Of a stretch of 64,000 bases of DNA, positions 28,305 to 36,653 are shown in pieces. This DNA is from Thiomicrospira sp. XS5. Lineage in GTDB: Bacteria > Pseudomonadota > Gammaproteobacteria > Thiomicrospirales > Thiomicrospiraceae. The stretch covers positions 930,001-994,000 of the forward strand of contig NZ_LQBO01000001.1 of the NCBI RefSeq assembly GCF_001507555.1. The letters run 5' to 3'. Under the pieces are notes generated by a model. That model was not told where the DNA came from, did not search any database, and saw nothing but the letters and a program-made list of their open reading frames with translations. Within the stretch, counting starts at the first letter, position 1. Each line of letters begins with the position of its first letter. The translations under genes and the position numbers were made by a program.

Positions 28305-29129
28305 TTAAGGGTGTACCTGACGGCGAATTTGGTTGACGTCGTCTTCAGTCAGCCCTAATACTTGAATAGTGTCTTCGTACAGAACCGGTAATTCGGTTTC
28401 GAGAATATTCTTTTTGTTTTCCAACGCCAAGACGTGCGCCAGTTCCAACATGGCGGTCAATTGGCGAATGTCTTTATCCTTGATGCGATTTAGGTCATCT
28501 TCATGATGCAGCAAAATCGCTTTGCAGACTTCATCTTTCAAGCCCCAATCTTTGGTCATGACATAGCCCACCGCGCTGTGCGTCGTACCGAAACGGGCGT
28601 ATTCGTCCTGGTGGACTTGGTAATGGTTCATTAAACTGGCCACAAAGGTTTCCGGGTGGAGTTTGTCGAGCTCGGCGAATAGGAAAGTGCCGATGTCGTG
28701 CACCAATCCAAACATATAGGCTTCCGCCGTATTCAGCAAATTCAGTTTTTTGGTCAGCGGCACCAGAATGTCGGCAATGACGATGCTGTGATAGGACAGG
28801 CCTTGCACCGGGCTGGCGTCGAGCATTTTCTGAATTTGCACACAGAAAACATAATGTTTGATGTTTTTCAGGCCGAGAAAGTCGATGGCGGCATCGATGG
28901 ATTGGATGCTTTTCGGCTTGGGTTTCTTTTGGCTCAGTTTATTGGCCAATGCCACTAAGTCACCTGCCAGCGTGGGGCTGGTGGAGACCAGTTCCTTGAT
29001 TTTCGAGGGATTGGGGAATTCGTATAAATCGAGGAGTTTGCGCAATTCCATGACTTCCCGGGGGATGGTCACCACCGGGTAGTTGGCGAGGAGTTGGCGA
29101 GCCACATCGACTTGATCTTTTAATGACAT
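28305..29129 (-). CDS. HDOD-domain signalling protein
   Basis: A 274-aa protein made almost entirely of an HDOD domain, the catalytically silent relative of HD phosphohydrolases, found in bacterial signalling. Visible features: PREVMELRKLLDLYEFPNPS, IDAAIDFLGLKNIKHYV (the HDOD helix), LVHDIGTFLF and AILLHHEDD. No receiver, GGDEF or EAL domain is attached. It lies 17 bp after waaA on the minus strand, so it is probably the last gene of kdsD-waaA-HDOD. Why a signalling domain shares an operon with LPS-core genes is not evident. Confidence 0.85.
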   Translation of the reverse strand: MSLKDQVDVARQLLANYPVVTIPREVMELRKLLDLYEFPNPSKIKELVSTSPTLAGDLVALANKLSQKKPKPKSIQSIDAAIDFLGLKNIKHYVFCVQIQKMLDASPVQGLSYHSIVIADILVPLTKKLNLLNTAEAYMFGLVHDIGTFLFAELDKLHPETFVASLMNHYQVHQDEYARFGTTHSAVGYVMTKDWGLKDEVCKAILLHHEDDLNRIKDKDIRQLTAMLELAHVLALENKKNILETELPVLYEDTIQVLGLTEDDVNQIRRQVHP

Positions 29130-29146
29130 AGTGCAACCAGGTTTCG

Positions 29147-30499
29147 TTATTTTTCTATTGTTGTTTGGGATGGGTTCGGCGCTAAAAAAGGTTTGATCGC
29201 ATCCATAAAGCGTGGCAGGGCTCCGGATTGTTTTTTAAAGCAAGTATGAGCGCGCTCTGCATATTGTTGCCGTTGTTCCGGGTTTTGCGCAAACAGAACC
29301 AATTGTTCACCGAGTTGAATGTCGTCGTCGGCAATGGAAATGGCATTGTCATCCTTAAAGGTATCGTAAAGCGCTTGCAAATTCATGTGGTATTGGCCGG
29401 ATAAAACCGGTTTGCCCAACGCGGCCGGTTCCAGAATGTTATGGCCGCCGAAGGGCACCAGGCTACCGCCCACAAACGCGGCGTCGCTGACTTGGAACCA
29501 AAGCATCAATTCACCGATGGTGTCGGCCAGATAAACCTGTGTATCGGCGGTGACCGTCTCGCCACGGGAACGCACCGCAACCTTGAGGTCGGATTGTTCG
29601 AGAAGCTTCGAGACCTCGGTAAAGCGGTCGGTGTGCCGGGGGACCAGAATCAACAACGCGTCCGGTGTGGATTTTAATAACGTTTGATGGGCGCTCAACA
29701 TCAGGACTTCTTCGGAAGTCTGACCGTCTTTGACCGGCCCGTGCGTACTGGCCGCGACCCAGATAAAGCGGTTGTCGGAATGGGCTTCTTTTCGCCAGGC
29801 CTGGGCATTTTCCGCTAAATCCGACGGGATGTGAATGTCGGACTTGAGGTTGCCGAGCTGCTGAATACGGTTTCTGTTTGCGCCCAGTGCGATCAAGTGG
29901 TCTGTGTCCGCTTTGAATTGACTGACAATTAAGTGGGTTTGATTCAAGGCATTGGCAATCAGGCGGCCGCCCCATTTTCGGTAGGCTTGAAACGATTTTT
30001 CCTTGATGCGTGCATTCGCCAGCACCAACGGAATCTGGTGGTCGTGGCAGGCCTGGTATAAATTCGGCCAGATTTCGGTTTCCACCATAATCACCAGTTT
30101 GGGGGCGATATTGTCCAGAAAACGCTGTACGGCGCCGGGGTAATCGTATGGAATCATTTGATGCTGAATCGGCACCGGCGCAAAGCGTAAGGCTTGCTGT
30201 GCGCCTTGCGTCGAACCGCTGGTCAGGGTGATGGGTAGGTTGGGATATTGTGCTTTCAGTTCAGTCAGCAGGGGGAAAATGGAGCGGGTTTCACCGACCG
30301 ACACGGCGTGTATCCAAATGCCACCTTTCTGAAACGGCGGGTTATTCCAGCCGAACCGGGCGCGAAAGCATTGCGAGATGGGCGCATAATCGCGATCCTG
30401 CCGGGCTTGCTTGTCGGCTTTCCGGCAGCGTTTCCAGCCGGAATAGGCCACCAACGGAAACGCCAGGAATAACAAAAATCGGTAGAGCCAAAGTCCCAT
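29147..30499 (-). CDS. waaA: 3-deoxy-D-manno-octulosonic acid (Kdo) transferase
   Basis: Transfers Kdo from CMP-Kdo to lipid A at the inner membrane. It is 450 aa, slightly longer than E. coli WaaA (425). The N-terminal membrane anchor is LYRFLLFLAFPLVAYSGW. The catalytic Glu is in HAVSVGETRS (Glu70), with VETEIWPNL and LANARIKEKS typical. The C-terminal GT-B half has GGHNILEPAALGKPV. Between STH and the EE of the usual STHxGEE loop, about eight extra residues (GPVKDGQT, about 254-261) are present. It is 12 bp after kdsD. CCAGGCCTGG at 29795-29804 reads Gln-Ala-Trp. Confidence 0.95.
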   Translation of the reverse strand: MGLWLYRFLLFLAFPLVAYSGWKRCRKADKQARQDRDYAPISQCFRARFGWNNPPFQKGGIWIHAVSVGETRSIFPLLTELKAQYPNLPITLTSGSTQGAQQALRFAPVPIQHQMIPYDYPGAVQRFLDNIAPKLVIMVETEIWPNLYQACHDHQIPLVLANARIKEKSFQAYRKWGGRLIANALNQTHLIVSQFKADTDHLIALGANRNRIQQLGNLKSDIHIPSDLAENAQAWRKEAHSDNRFIWVAASTHGPVKDGQTSEEVLMLSAHQTLLKSTPDALLILVPRHTDRFTEVSKLLEQSDLKVAVRSRGETVTADTQVYLADTIGELMLWFQVSDAAFVGGSLVPFGGHNILEPAALGKPVLSGQYHMNLQALYDTFKDDNAISIADDDIQLGEQLVLFAQNPEQRQQYAERAHTCFKKQSGALPRFMDAIKPFLAPNPSQTTIEK

Positions 30500-30511
30500 T
30501 GTCAGTCGTCG

Positions 30512-31447
30512 TTATCGGTTCAGGTCGTAAATTTGAATGACGCCGACAATGCGGTTTTGTTCCGACACCAGTAAGGAGGTGATTTTTTGTTGGGTCATCA
30601 TTTCTTCGGCGTCCGACAAGCGGGCGTCGGCATCAATGGTTTTCGGCTGACGTTTCATAATGTCGCCGGCGGTTTTCTGTAAGAAGGTTTCGGTGTTTTC
30701 TTCCATTTGGCGGCGTAAATCGCCGTCGGTAATGATGCCTTCGCCATCGTTGACAATGCACAACCCGAGGCGGCCGTCGGTCATGGTATGAATGATTTCT
30801 TTCATGCTGGCCGTGGCCGGAATGAAGGGCAGGTTTTCCGATTTCATTTCGTGTTTGACGCGGGTTAAGAGTTTGCGCCCGAGGCTACCACCTGGGTGGA
30901 AGCGAGCAAAATCCTGCGGCTGGAAGTCGCGGGCTTCCATCAGGGCGACGGCTAGCGCATCGCCCATGACCAGCGTGGCGGTGGTGGATGAGGTTGGCGC
31001 CAGTTGATGTGGGCAGGCTTCTTGCGGCACGGCAATGTTCAGATGGAACTCGGAGTTTTTCGCCAAGGTTGATTCCGGGCGGCCGGTCATGGAGATGATG
31101 GTATTGCCATTGTCTTTTAAAAACGGAATCAGCTTGATGACTTCTTCGGTTTCACCGGAGTTGGAGATGGCGAGAAAGACATCTTCGGGGGACACCATGC
31201 CCAAATCGCCGTGAAACGCTTCGCCTGGGTGCATGAAAAAACACGGCGTGCCGGTGCTGGCCAGGGTGGCCATGATTTTTTTACCGATGAGGCCGGATTT
31301 CCCCATGCCACAAATGACCAGACGCCCCTGTGTTTTGAGAATGGCGTCGACGCTTTGGGTAAAGTGGTCGTCCAGTAGTTGTTTCAAGTGGGTGATGGCT
31401 TCGGCTTCAATGTCGAAAACCCGTTTTGCAATGTCAATAGCGCTCAT
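30512..31447 (-). CDS. kdsD: D-arabinose 5-phosphate isomerase (KpsF/GutQ type)
   Basis: Converts ribulose 5-phosphate to arabinose 5-phosphate, the first step of Kdo synthesis. It is 311 aa: SIS domain (residues ~30-180; VICGMGKSGLIGKKIMATLA, FFMHPGEAFHGDLGMV, FLAISNSGETEEVIKLI) followed by two CBS domains (residues ~200-310). The substrate-loop end has FARFHPGGSLGRKLL. AAGGAAAG precedes the ATG. It forms an apparent operon with waaA and the HDOD gene, which puts Kdo synthesis and Kdo transfer together. Confidence 0.95.
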   Translation of the reverse strand: MSAIDIAKRVFDIEAEAITHLKQLLDDHFTQSVDAILKTQGRLVICGMGKSGLIGKKIMATLASTGTPCFFMHPGEAFHGDLGMVSPEDVFLAISNSGETEEVIKLIPFLKDNGNTIISMTGRPESTLAKNSEFHLNIAVPQEACPHQLAPTSSTTATLVMGDALAVALMEARDFQPQDFARFHPGGSLGRKLLTRVKHEMKSENLPFIPATASMKEIIHTMTDGRLGLCIVNDGEGIITDGDLRRQMEENTETFLQKTAGDIMKRQPKTIDADARLSDAEEMMTQQKITSLLVSEQNRIVGVIQIYDLNR

Positions 31448-31505
31448 GTCTTTCCTTTACGGATGTGTTCGATGGGCTGAGGCTGTCTCAGCCAGAATCA
31501 TATTA

Positions 31506-31517
31506 AAGCAAATGCTT
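31506..31517. promoter_or_regulatory. Inverted repeat upstream of kdsD
   Basis: AAGCA-AA-TGCTT, flanked by TTA and AAC, lies in the 77-bp gap between kdsD and pagL (both on the minus strand), about 60 bp before the kdsD ATG. The same 12-mer occurs before the rhodanese gene (14079-14090). Possible operator. Confidence 0.3.
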
Positions 31518-31524
31518 AACGTGA

Positions 31525-32184
31525 TTAAAACTTATAGGCAATGTGTAAATTGTGAAAATCCGTGCCCGGGTTCGGCGTTTCGATATTGGCGTTGGAAATG
31601 TGCAGATAGCGATAACCGATTTCAAACTGGTCGCTTTGCACCCCCAGGCCGAAAATGCTGCCGAACTGGAATTGGGTGGATTTGAATTCGTTTTCGATGG
31701 TGACGTCCGACAGGTATTGCGGGCCGCCGCCGAGTTCCAAGTAGGGTTTGATCTGGCCGGTTTTCCAAATGTAATGAAACACCGGGGTCAAGCCGACAAT
31801 ATAACCGCTTTTATTGTCGGCGTCCTTGTCGGTGGAGTACCAGTAGTTAGCATTGATTTCCCAGCGTCCGCCGATCCGAAAATGCTCGTTTTCGAATAAC
31901 GGTTTTTGCCAGTCGGCCCCGAAGGCGAAGCGATTGTTTTGGATGGTGTTGTCGGCACCGACATCGACACTCAGTGATAATTTGTCGGTATTCAAACTTG
32001 GATCAAAAGAACAAGGGGCCTGTCCTTCGTAACAGGCATAGCCGAACGAACCGATGGCTCCGATGATGGTGAGGTTCATTAATAAGTCGTTGGAGCTGTC
32101 GGCGTGTGCTTTAGGGGCTGTGATGGAAAATAATACCGTGAAGGCGATGAAAATTGACCGCAAAGTCGGGTTAAAAACGAACAT
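31525..32184 (-). CDS. pagL: PagL-type lipid A 3-O-deacylase
   Basis: Outer-membrane lipase that removes the 3-O acyl chain of lipid A. It is 219 aa with a signal peptide (FIAFTVLFSITAPKAHA) and beta-barrel strands alternating aromatic and polar residues, ending in Phe. The family signature near the C-terminus is YLHISNANIETPNPGTD: His195 and Ser197 match the catalytic His-x-Ser, but the position of the third residue (Glu in P. aeruginosa PagL) falls on Asp209 if the spacing is kept. Two Cys (YACYEGQAPC) near the mature N-terminus could form a disulfide. It lies among LPS genes, divergent from hldE by 78 bp. Confidence 0.82.
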   Translation of the reverse strand: MFVFNPTLRSIFIAFTVLFSITAPKAHADSSNDLLMNLTIIGAIGSFGYACYEGQAPCSFDPSLNTDKLSLSVDVGADNTIQNNRFAFGADWQKPLFENEHFRIGGRWEINANYWYSTDKDADNKSGYIVGLTPVFHYIWKTGQIKPYLELGGGPQYLSDVTIENEFKSTQFQFGSIFGLGVQSDQFEIGYRYLHISNANIETPNPGTDFHNLHIAYKF

Positions 32185-32262
32185 TAAAATGGAATCCTGT
32201 TAGACTTATGTCGGAGTTTTAAATCATAATAAATACTTTCGATATTTTAATCTAATCAATCC

Positions 32263-33684
32263 ATGAAAATGCACGATTTTTCCAAAACCAAAATTTTAGT
32301 CGTCGGTGATGTCATGTTGGACCAGTATTGGTCTGGTCGCGCAGGCCGTATTTCCCCTGAAGCGCCGGTGCCGGTGGTGAAAGTCGCGGACGAAGATGTT
32401 CGGGCCGGCGGCGCGGCCAATGTCGCATTGAATATTGCCGATTTGGGCGCCGAAGTTCAGTTGATGGGGATTGTCGGCCGCGACAGCTTTGGTGAGCAGC
32501 TTTCGCAAGTGTTGAAAGACGCCGATTTGACGTCTGATTGGGTGTATTCCGAAGCGGGCACCATATGTAAATTGCGTGTGCTGAGCCATCATCAGCAATT
32601 GATTCGGATGGATTTCGAAAACGCCGTGCCGGAAAAAGATGCGCAGGCCTTGGCGGAATTGGTAGCCTCTCAGGTGTCGGCGTTCGATGTGGTGGTGATT
32701 TCCGATTACGCCAAAGGGGCTTTGCAGTATGTCGAAAAAATGATTGAAGCGGCCAAAAAGCAAAATGTACCGGTGTTAATTGACCCGAAAGGCGATGATT
32801 TTACCCGTTACAGTGGTGCGACCTTAGTGAAGCCAAATCAGGGTGAATTTGAATTGATTGTCGGCGCTTGTCCAACGGAACAGGATGTCGTGGAGCGTGG
32901 TGAAAAACTGATTCGTGACATCGATATTGAAGCTTTGTTGGTGACGCGAAGCGAACATGGTATGGCGTTGGTGGAGCAAGGTGCGAAACCGACGTTACTG
33001 AAATCACAGGCGCAGGAAGTGTTTGACGTCACCGGCGCGGGCGATACGGTGATTGCGACCTTGGCCACTGCATTCGGCAGCGGCATGTCCTTACCGGATT
33101 CGGTGCGGTTGGCGAATGAAGCGGCCAGTATTGTGGTGCGTAAAGTCGGCACGTCGACGGTCACGCGGGTGGAGCTGGAAGAGCAGGTGTATGCTTCTCA
33201 ACGGCATCAGGCGTATATGTCGATGTCGGAAGACGAGGTGGAAGCCTTGATTCGCTTGGCACAGGAAAAAGGCGAGAAGGTGGTGTTCACCAACGGCTGT
33301 TTTGATTTGCTGCACAGTGGACACGTGCGTTATTTGAACGAGGCGGCGAAAACCGGCGATCGTTTGGTGGTGGCGGTGAACTCCGATGAGTCGGTGAAAT
33401 TATTGAAAGGCGACAGTCGCCCGATTGTGCCACTGGAAGGGCGAATGGAATTGTTGTCGGCTTTGAGTTGCGTCGATTGGGTGGTGCCTTTCGGAGAGGA
33501 AACACCGGAGCGTTTGATTTGTAAATTGAAGCCGGATGTGCTGGTGAAAGGCGGCGATTACAAGCCGGACGAAATCGCCGGCGCACAGTGTGTGTGGGAG
33601 AATGGTGGTGAAGTCGCTGTTCTCTCGTTTTGGGACGGGTATTCCACCACCAATATGGTGGACAAAATCCAAGCGCAAGAATGA
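32263..33684 (+). CDS. hldE: Bifunctional heptose 7-phosphate kinase / heptose 1-phosphate adenylyltransferase
   Basis: Makes ADP-heptose for the LPS inner core: phosphorylates heptose 7-phosphate at C1, then adenylates heptose 1-phosphate. It is 473 aa. The N-terminal ribokinase-type domain (residues ~1-315) has GDVMLDQYW, RAGGAANVALN and DVTGAGDTVIAT. The C-terminal nucleotidyltransferase domain (residues ~340-473) has FTNGCFDLLHSGHVRYL. ATG 32263 has no obvious ribosome-binding site; ATG 32269 is the alternative start. gmhA follows 19 bp downstream, giving kinase, isomerase and adenylyltransferase together. Confidence 0.96.
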   Translation: MKMHDFSKTKILVVGDVMLDQYWSGRAGRISPEAPVPVVKVADEDVRAGGAANVALNIADLGAEVQLMGIVGRDSFGEQLSQVLKDADLTSDWVYSEAGTICKLRVLSHHQQLIRMDFENAVPEKDAQALAELVASQVSAFDVVVISDYAKGALQYVEKMIEAAKKQNVPVLIDPKGDDFTRYSGATLVKPNQGEFELIVGACPTEQDVVERGEKLIRDIDIEALLVTRSEHGMALVEQGAKPTLLKSQAQEVFDVTGAGDTVIATLATAFGSGMSLPDSVRLANEAASIVVRKVGTSTVTRVELEEQVYASQRHQAYMSMSEDEVEALIRLAQEKGEKVVFTNGCFDLLHSGHVRYLNEAAKTGDRLVVAVNSDESVKLLKGDSRPIVPLEGRMELLSALSCVDWVVPFGEETPERLICKLKPDVLVKGGDYKPDEIAGAQCVWENGGEVAVLSFWDGYSTTNMVDKIQAQE

Positions 33685-33703
33685 AAAGTGGAAAAAACGT
33701 GTA

Positions 33704-34261
33704 ATGAACTTAGAACATGCTTTGCAAGCGCATCAAAAAGCCATACAATCTGTAACTGAATCGTCACAAATACTTACGGAACTGGTTGATAGAATGGTTC
33801 GGTCCTTCAACGACGGCGGGAAGGTACTTTGGATGGGGAACGGCGGCAGTGCGGCGGATGCTCAGCACATGGCGGCGGAATTGATGGTGCGTTACGTGAA
33901 AAACCGCGCGCCGCTGGCGTCAATCGCTTTGACGACCGACAGTTCAATTTTAACCGCGCACACCAACGACTTTGAATTCGAGACCCTGTTTTCCCGCCAA
34001 ATTGAAGGATTGGCCAGGCCTGGTGATATTGTGATCGGCTTGTCGACATCGGGTCGTAGCCCCAACGTCGTAAAAGGGATTGAGAAAGCCCGTGACCTTG
34101 GGTGTGTTACCGTGGCCATGACCGGCAATCAGCCGACCGTATTGGCCGAGATTTCAGATTTCTGTTTTCAGGTGGATTCCAATGAAACTGCCCGAATACA
34201 GGAAGCGCACAGCTTCATCAGCCATCTTCTGTGCGAAGGGCTGGATGAAGAGTTTGGATAG
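33704..34261 (+). CDS. gmhA: Sedoheptulose 7-phosphate isomerase
   Basis: Converts sedoheptulose 7-phosphate to heptose 7-phosphate, the first step of LPS heptose synthesis. It is 185 aa from ATG 33704 (NLEHALQAHQKAIQSV). The same frame is open upstream through the end of hldE, but an extension would overlap that gene and lacks homology. The SIS domain shows LWMGNGGSAADAQHMAAELM and IGLSTSGRSPNVVKGIE; ETARIQEAHSFISHLLCE near the end is typical. CCAGGCCTGG (34014-34023) is read here in its third frame as Arg-Pro. glk follows after 58 bp. Confidence 0.95.
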   Translation: MNLEHALQAHQKAIQSVTESSQILTELVDRMVRSFNDGGKVLWMGNGGSAADAQHMAAELMVRYVKNRAPLASIALTTDSSILTAHTNDFEFETLFSRQIEGLARPGDIVIGLSTSGRSPNVVKGIEKARDLGCVTVAMTGNQPTVLAEISDFCFQVDSNETARIQEAHSFISHLLCEGLDEEFG

Positions 34262-34319
34262 GAGGTTCCTTCTTTTTATTTTGAGCCTCTTACACATATG
34301 ACTGTTTTGAGGGTGCTCA

Positions 34320-35288
34320 ATGTCTTATATCCTAGCGGCCGATGTCGGGGCGACCAAAGTGTTGTTACAGGCATTGGATACGACCAAAAATCTTGTCTTG
34401 GCCGAGAAACGCTATCTCAGTGCCGATTTTCCTTCTCTGACGACCTTAATTGAAACCTTTCTGTCTGAATTCGATTTACCGGCCATCGATGCCGCCTGTT
34501 TGGGGTTGCCCGGCCCGGTAAAAGGCCGACGTGTCGAACTAACCAATTTACCTTGGACGGTGGATGCCGATGCGCTGGAAACGCTGTGCGGCATTGATCG
34601 GGTCGACGTTATCAATGATTTTTACGCGGCGGCCCTTGGCGTGGGCGATTTACAGGCCGACGATTTGGTCTGCTTGCAGGCCGGTCAATGCGACATGACC
34701 GGTAATCGACTGGTGGTCGGTGCCGGTTCCGGTTTGGGCGTGGCGCCGGTCAAAAACTGCAATGGTTCTTTTATTCCTCAGCCTTCCGAAGGCGGTCACG
34801 CCGACTTTGCTCCTTTAAATGATGAACAAGACAAAATTCTCGGCTGGCTGCGTCAAAAGTGGCCGCATGTTTCGTATGAGCGGTTGTTGTCCGGTGAAGG
34901 ACTGGAAACCCTCTATTTCTTTTACAGTATTCAATCGCATGGTCACGGTAAGCGTGGCATGAATGCCGCCGAAATTCATCAAGCCGCTTTGGATGGTGAA
35001 CAGATTGCGGTGCAGACGCTGGATACGTTCGTTGAAATCTACGGCGCTTATATCGGCAATGCCGCTTTGATTTGGGAACCACAGGCCGGTATTTTTGTGG
35101 CGGGAGGGATTGCGCCGAAAATTCAGGACTGGATGACGCAGCCGCGTTTTATCCATGCTTTTTTGAACAAAGGGCGCATGAAAAAAATTGTTGAAACTTT
35201 TCCGATTTACTTGGTGGTGAACGAGTCGGTCGGTTTACTCGGTGCGGTCAAACAAGCACAAAGAATGATTGTCGAACACGCTGTATAA
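34320..35288 (+). CDS. glk: Glucokinase
   Basis: Phosphorylates glucose with ATP to glucose 6-phosphate. It is 322 aa of the bacterial Glk (PF02685) type: N-terminal phosphate motif LAADVGATKVLL, LGLPGPVKGRRVELTNLPW, INDFYAAALGV, GAGSGLGVAPV and the EGGHADFAP substrate stretch. It begins the run glk-glgC-GH57-malQ-glgB-glgA-glgP, where it could return glucose freed from maltodextrins by malQ to metabolism. It follows gmhA by 58 bp, so the heptose and glycogen genes may share transcripts. Confidence 0.93.
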   Translation: MSYILAADVGATKVLLQALDTTKNLVLAEKRYLSADFPSLTTLIETFLSEFDLPAIDAACLGLPGPVKGRRVELTNLPWTVDADALETLCGIDRVDVINDFYAAALGVGDLQADDLVCLQAGQCDMTGNRLVVGAGSGLGVAPVKNCNGSFIPQPSEGGHADFAPLNDEQDKILGWLRQKWPHVSYERLLSGEGLETLYFFYSIQSHGHGKRGMNAAEIHQAALDGEQIAVQTLDTFVEIYGAYIGNAALIWEPQAGIFVAGGIAPKIQDWMTQPRFIHAFLNKGRMKKIVETFPIYLVVNESVGLLGAVKQAQRMIVEHAV

Positions 35289-35353
35289 CGGAGTGCCTAG
35301 ACGGTTTGTCGAAACTATTTTCGGTTGCATGGATCGAGAGGAGATATGAAAGG

Positions 35354-36622
35354 ATGAAGTATTACTGTGAAACAAAAACCGCAACGGATTTAACTCGTAA
35401 GACATTAGCTTTGGTGTTGGCCGGAGGAGAAGGAAGCCGTTTGAAGGATTTAACCAAATGGCGCGCGAAACCGGCGGTTCCATTTGGCGGTAAGTACCGT
35501 ATCGTTGATTTTGTCTTATCCAATTGCGTGAATTCCGGGATTCGTAAAATCGGTGTATTGACCCAATATAAATCCCACTCGCTGATTCGCCATATTCAGC
35601 GGGCCTGGTCGTTTATGCGTTATGAAGTTGGTGAGTTTGTCGAATTGCTGCCCGCACAGCAGCGGGTGCACAAAGGCTGGTATGAAGGCACGGCAGATGC
35701 GCTTTATCAGAATTTGGATATTCTGCGTCGTCATACGCCGGAGTATGTGCTGGTGCTGGGCGGGGATCATATCTACTCCATGGATTACAGCAAGATGCTT
35801 TACGATCATGCCGAATCCGGCGCGGACGTCACCATTGGGTGCATTGAGGTGCCGCGCATGGAAGCCACCGGTTTTGGTGTCATGTCGGTTAATGACAACC
35901 TGGAAATCACCAAATTCACCGAAAAACCGGCCGACCCGGAAGCCATGCCCGGTAAGCCGGATAAGGCGTTGGCCTCGATGGGGATTTATGTGTTTTCCAC
36001 CGAGTTTTTGTTTGAAAAGTTGATTGAAGATGCCGATAACATGACGTCTTCGCGGGATTTCGGCAAGGACATTATTCCGTCGGTGATTGCCGATTGGCAT
36101 GTGCGGGCGTTTCCGTTTCAGGATGATGACAATAAACCGGTTTATTGGCGAGATGTGGGCACGATTGAATCCTATTGGAAGGCGAGTATGGATTTGTGTT
36201 CGGTCACACCGGAACTGAATTTGTATGATGAAGATTGGCCGATGTGGACCTATCAGGCGCAGATGCCGCCGGCCAAATTCATCTTCGATGACGAGGGGCG
36301 TCGAGGTGAGGCCATCGATTCATTGGTTGCTGGCGGGTGCATTATTTCCGGGGCGCGTATCAAACGATCGGTGATTTCCAGTGGTGGGCGCATTCACAGC
36401 TATACCCTCATCAAAGACTCGGTGTTGTTGCCAAGAGTGGAAGTGCAACGAAACTGCCGTATCCAAAATGCCGTCATTGATAAAGGAAGTATCATTCCTG
36501 AAGGCACGATTATCGGTGAAAATTTGGAAGACGATAAAAGACGTTTTTATGTTGAGGAATCTTCTGGTATTGTGTTGGTAACGCCGGAAATGCTTGGACA
36601 AAAATTGCACGTTACTCGTTAA
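35354..36622 (+). CDS. glgC: Glucose-1-phosphate adenylyltransferase
   Basis: Makes ADP-glucose, the donor for glycogen synthesis and the regulated step. It is 422 aa from ATG 35354, with AAAGG/GAGGAG upstream; in-frame codons before it back to 35306 are not family-like. Motifs: LALVLAGGEGSRLKDLTKWR, KPAVPFGGKYRIVDFVLSN, GTADALYQN, VLVLGGDHIYSMDYSKML and the C-terminal left-handed helix (IISGARIKRSVIS). The KWRAKPAVPFGGKYRIVDF stretch includes the Lys and Arg positions used for allosteric control in the family. It is part of the glycogen run. Confidence 0.96.
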   Translation: MKYYCETKTATDLTRKTLALVLAGGEGSRLKDLTKWRAKPAVPFGGKYRIVDFVLSNCVNSGIRKIGVLTQYKSHSLIRHIQRAWSFMRYEVGEFVELLPAQQRVHKGWYEGTADALYQNLDILRRHTPEYVLVLGGDHIYSMDYSKMLYDHAESGADVTIGCIEVPRMEATGFGVMSVNDNLEITKFTEKPADPEAMPGKPDKALASMGIYVFSTEFLFEKLIEDADNMTSSRDFGKDIIPSVIADWHVRAFPFQDDDNKPVYWRDVGTIESYWKASMDLCSVTPELNLYDEDWPMWTYQAQMPPAKFIFDDEGRRGEAIDSLVAGGCIISGARIKRSVISSGGRIHSYTLIKDSVLLPRVEVQRNCRIQNAVIDKGSIIPEGTIIGENLEDDKRRFYVEESSGIVLVTPEMLGQKLHVTR

Positions 36623-36653
36623 GAATGCTCAACTAGGTGATTAGATCCCTGTT

